Shown here piece after piece: positions 63,714 through 64,000 of a DNA stretch of 64,000 nucleotides. Numbering within the stretch: the first letter of the stretch is position 1; each line of letters begins with the position of its first letter. The notes under the pieces are model-generated. The model was not told the origin of the DNA. It made no database searches and saw nothing but the letters and a program-made list of their open reading frames with translations. The translations under genes were made by a program, and so were the position numbers. The stretch lies in assembly GCA_965224285.1 (NCBI GenBank), contig OZ245043.1:2852001-2916000 (forward strand), in the 5' to 3' direction. The DNA comes from JAJCYK01 sp965224285 (lineage in GTDB: Bacteria; Bacteroidota; Bacteroidia; Cytophagales; Cyclobacteriaceae).

Positions 63714-64000
63714 ATGCTTAAAAATAAGATATTAACGTACTTTATACTGTTGTTTTTGGGCTTTCTTTGCACTTTCCAGACCCCAGTGAGCGGTCAAAGT
63801 GAGGTGATCAATAACGTCAGGTCTGCCATTAAGGCCGGCAGTTCCAAAGAATTATCCAGGTATTTAAGCGACATGGTCACCCTTAAAATTGAAGGTGTGC
63901 AATCCAATTACAGCAGGACCCAGGCCGAATATGTCCTAAAAGACTTCTTCGGTAAATACCGTCCCAGTGATTTTCAATACGTCCATCAAGGCGCCTCAGA
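63714..64000 (+). CDS. DUF4783 family exported protein, 5' part only
   Basis: The right edge of the window cuts this gene after 95 codons. From the ATG at 63714 (an alternative ATG lies 8 codons upstream at 63690) there is a signal peptide ending TPVSGQ, then INNVRSAIKAGSSKELSRYLSDMVTLKIEGVQSNYSR and YVLKDFFGKYRPSDFQYVHQG, which follow the DUF4783 family (PF16022, NTF2-like). Function unknown. Confidence 0.75.
   Translation, partial: MLKNKILTYFILLFLGFLCTFQTPVSGQSEVINNVRSAIKAGSSKELSRYLSDMVTLKIEGVQSNYSRTQAEYVLKDFFGKYRPSDFQYVHQGAS

Overview
The window reads as a chromosome segment of a Bacteroidota bacterium, most likely order Cytophagales (the order is inference). Supporting signs are a fused murF-alr gene, a TonB-dependent receptor and other proteins carrying carboxypeptidase-regulatory-like domains, an RprX/RprY-like two-component pair, DUF4783 and DUF6787-type proteins, few Shine-Dalgarno sequences, and two clear promoters of the Bacteroidota form TTTG-N19/20-TAnnTTTG. 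I see no phage, transposase, rRNA or CRISPR array.

Left part (1-20 kb): mostly minus-strand accessory genes. These are an alpha/beta hydrolase (cut by the window edge), a cyclase-family hydrolase, an sdpR/sdpI-like pair, small ABM-type monooxygenases, an AraC regulator, a DUF2306 membrane protein, a metallopeptidase-like lipoprotein, a creatininase-family amidohydrolase, a DmpA-type P1 peptidase, a VapC-type PIN toxin with its antitoxin, a MuiA/DUF4139 protein with an inserted SusC-like domain, a TonB-dependent receptor, a membrane-anchored AraC-TPR regulator, an aldo/keto reductase, a Tat-exported phosphotriesterase-like lactonase and a cupin. Two small genes here, a DUF7383-like gene at 8.0-8.4 kb and a YdhR-like gene at 16.1-16.4 kb, each carry one frameshift.

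Middle left (20.2-26.5 kb): a compact block (TetR, aldehyde dehydrogenase, SDR, small membrane protein, Pycsar-TM/DUF5706-like effector, bestrophin channel) lies between two direct copies of a ~260-bp repeat. The right copy ends exactly at the 3' end of a tRNA-Val gene. TetR has a textbook promoter, and the same GAATG-NN-CATTC operator stands in front of both tetR and the aldehyde dehydrogenase gene. The block looks like an acquired cassette.

Middle (26.8-48 kb): mostly housekeeping genes. These are a secreted methyltransferase, MarR/YceI, a PA0069-type radical SAM protein, lysA, a huge SGNH hydrolase-PVC dehydrogenase-cytochrome c lipoprotein, a D-2-hydroxyacid dehydrogenase, the histidine kinase/response regulator pair, a divergent HisA-like barrel lacking the usual catalytic Asp, murF-alr, an outer-membrane barrel with a DUF3179 lipoprotein, a membrane-anchored MutS-like ATPase, and purK-purE.

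Right part (48-61 kb): an ion and osmotic homeostasis region. It holds a K+ channel with RCK domains, a secreted coiled-coil protein, trkA, trkH, a cation/proton antiporter, a 1009-residue helical P-loop protein whose Walker motifs are degenerate, and an MscS channel two bases behind it. A RimB-RimK-AstE-like post-translational modification trio follows. The end carries a DUF6787 protein, a lipoprotein, gpmI and the start of a DUF4783 protein. The strongest candidate for an undescribed system is the degenerate-ATPase/MscS pair embedded in the Trk/antiporter cluster; the second is the repeat-flanked dehydrogenase/Pycsar-TM/bestrophin block.
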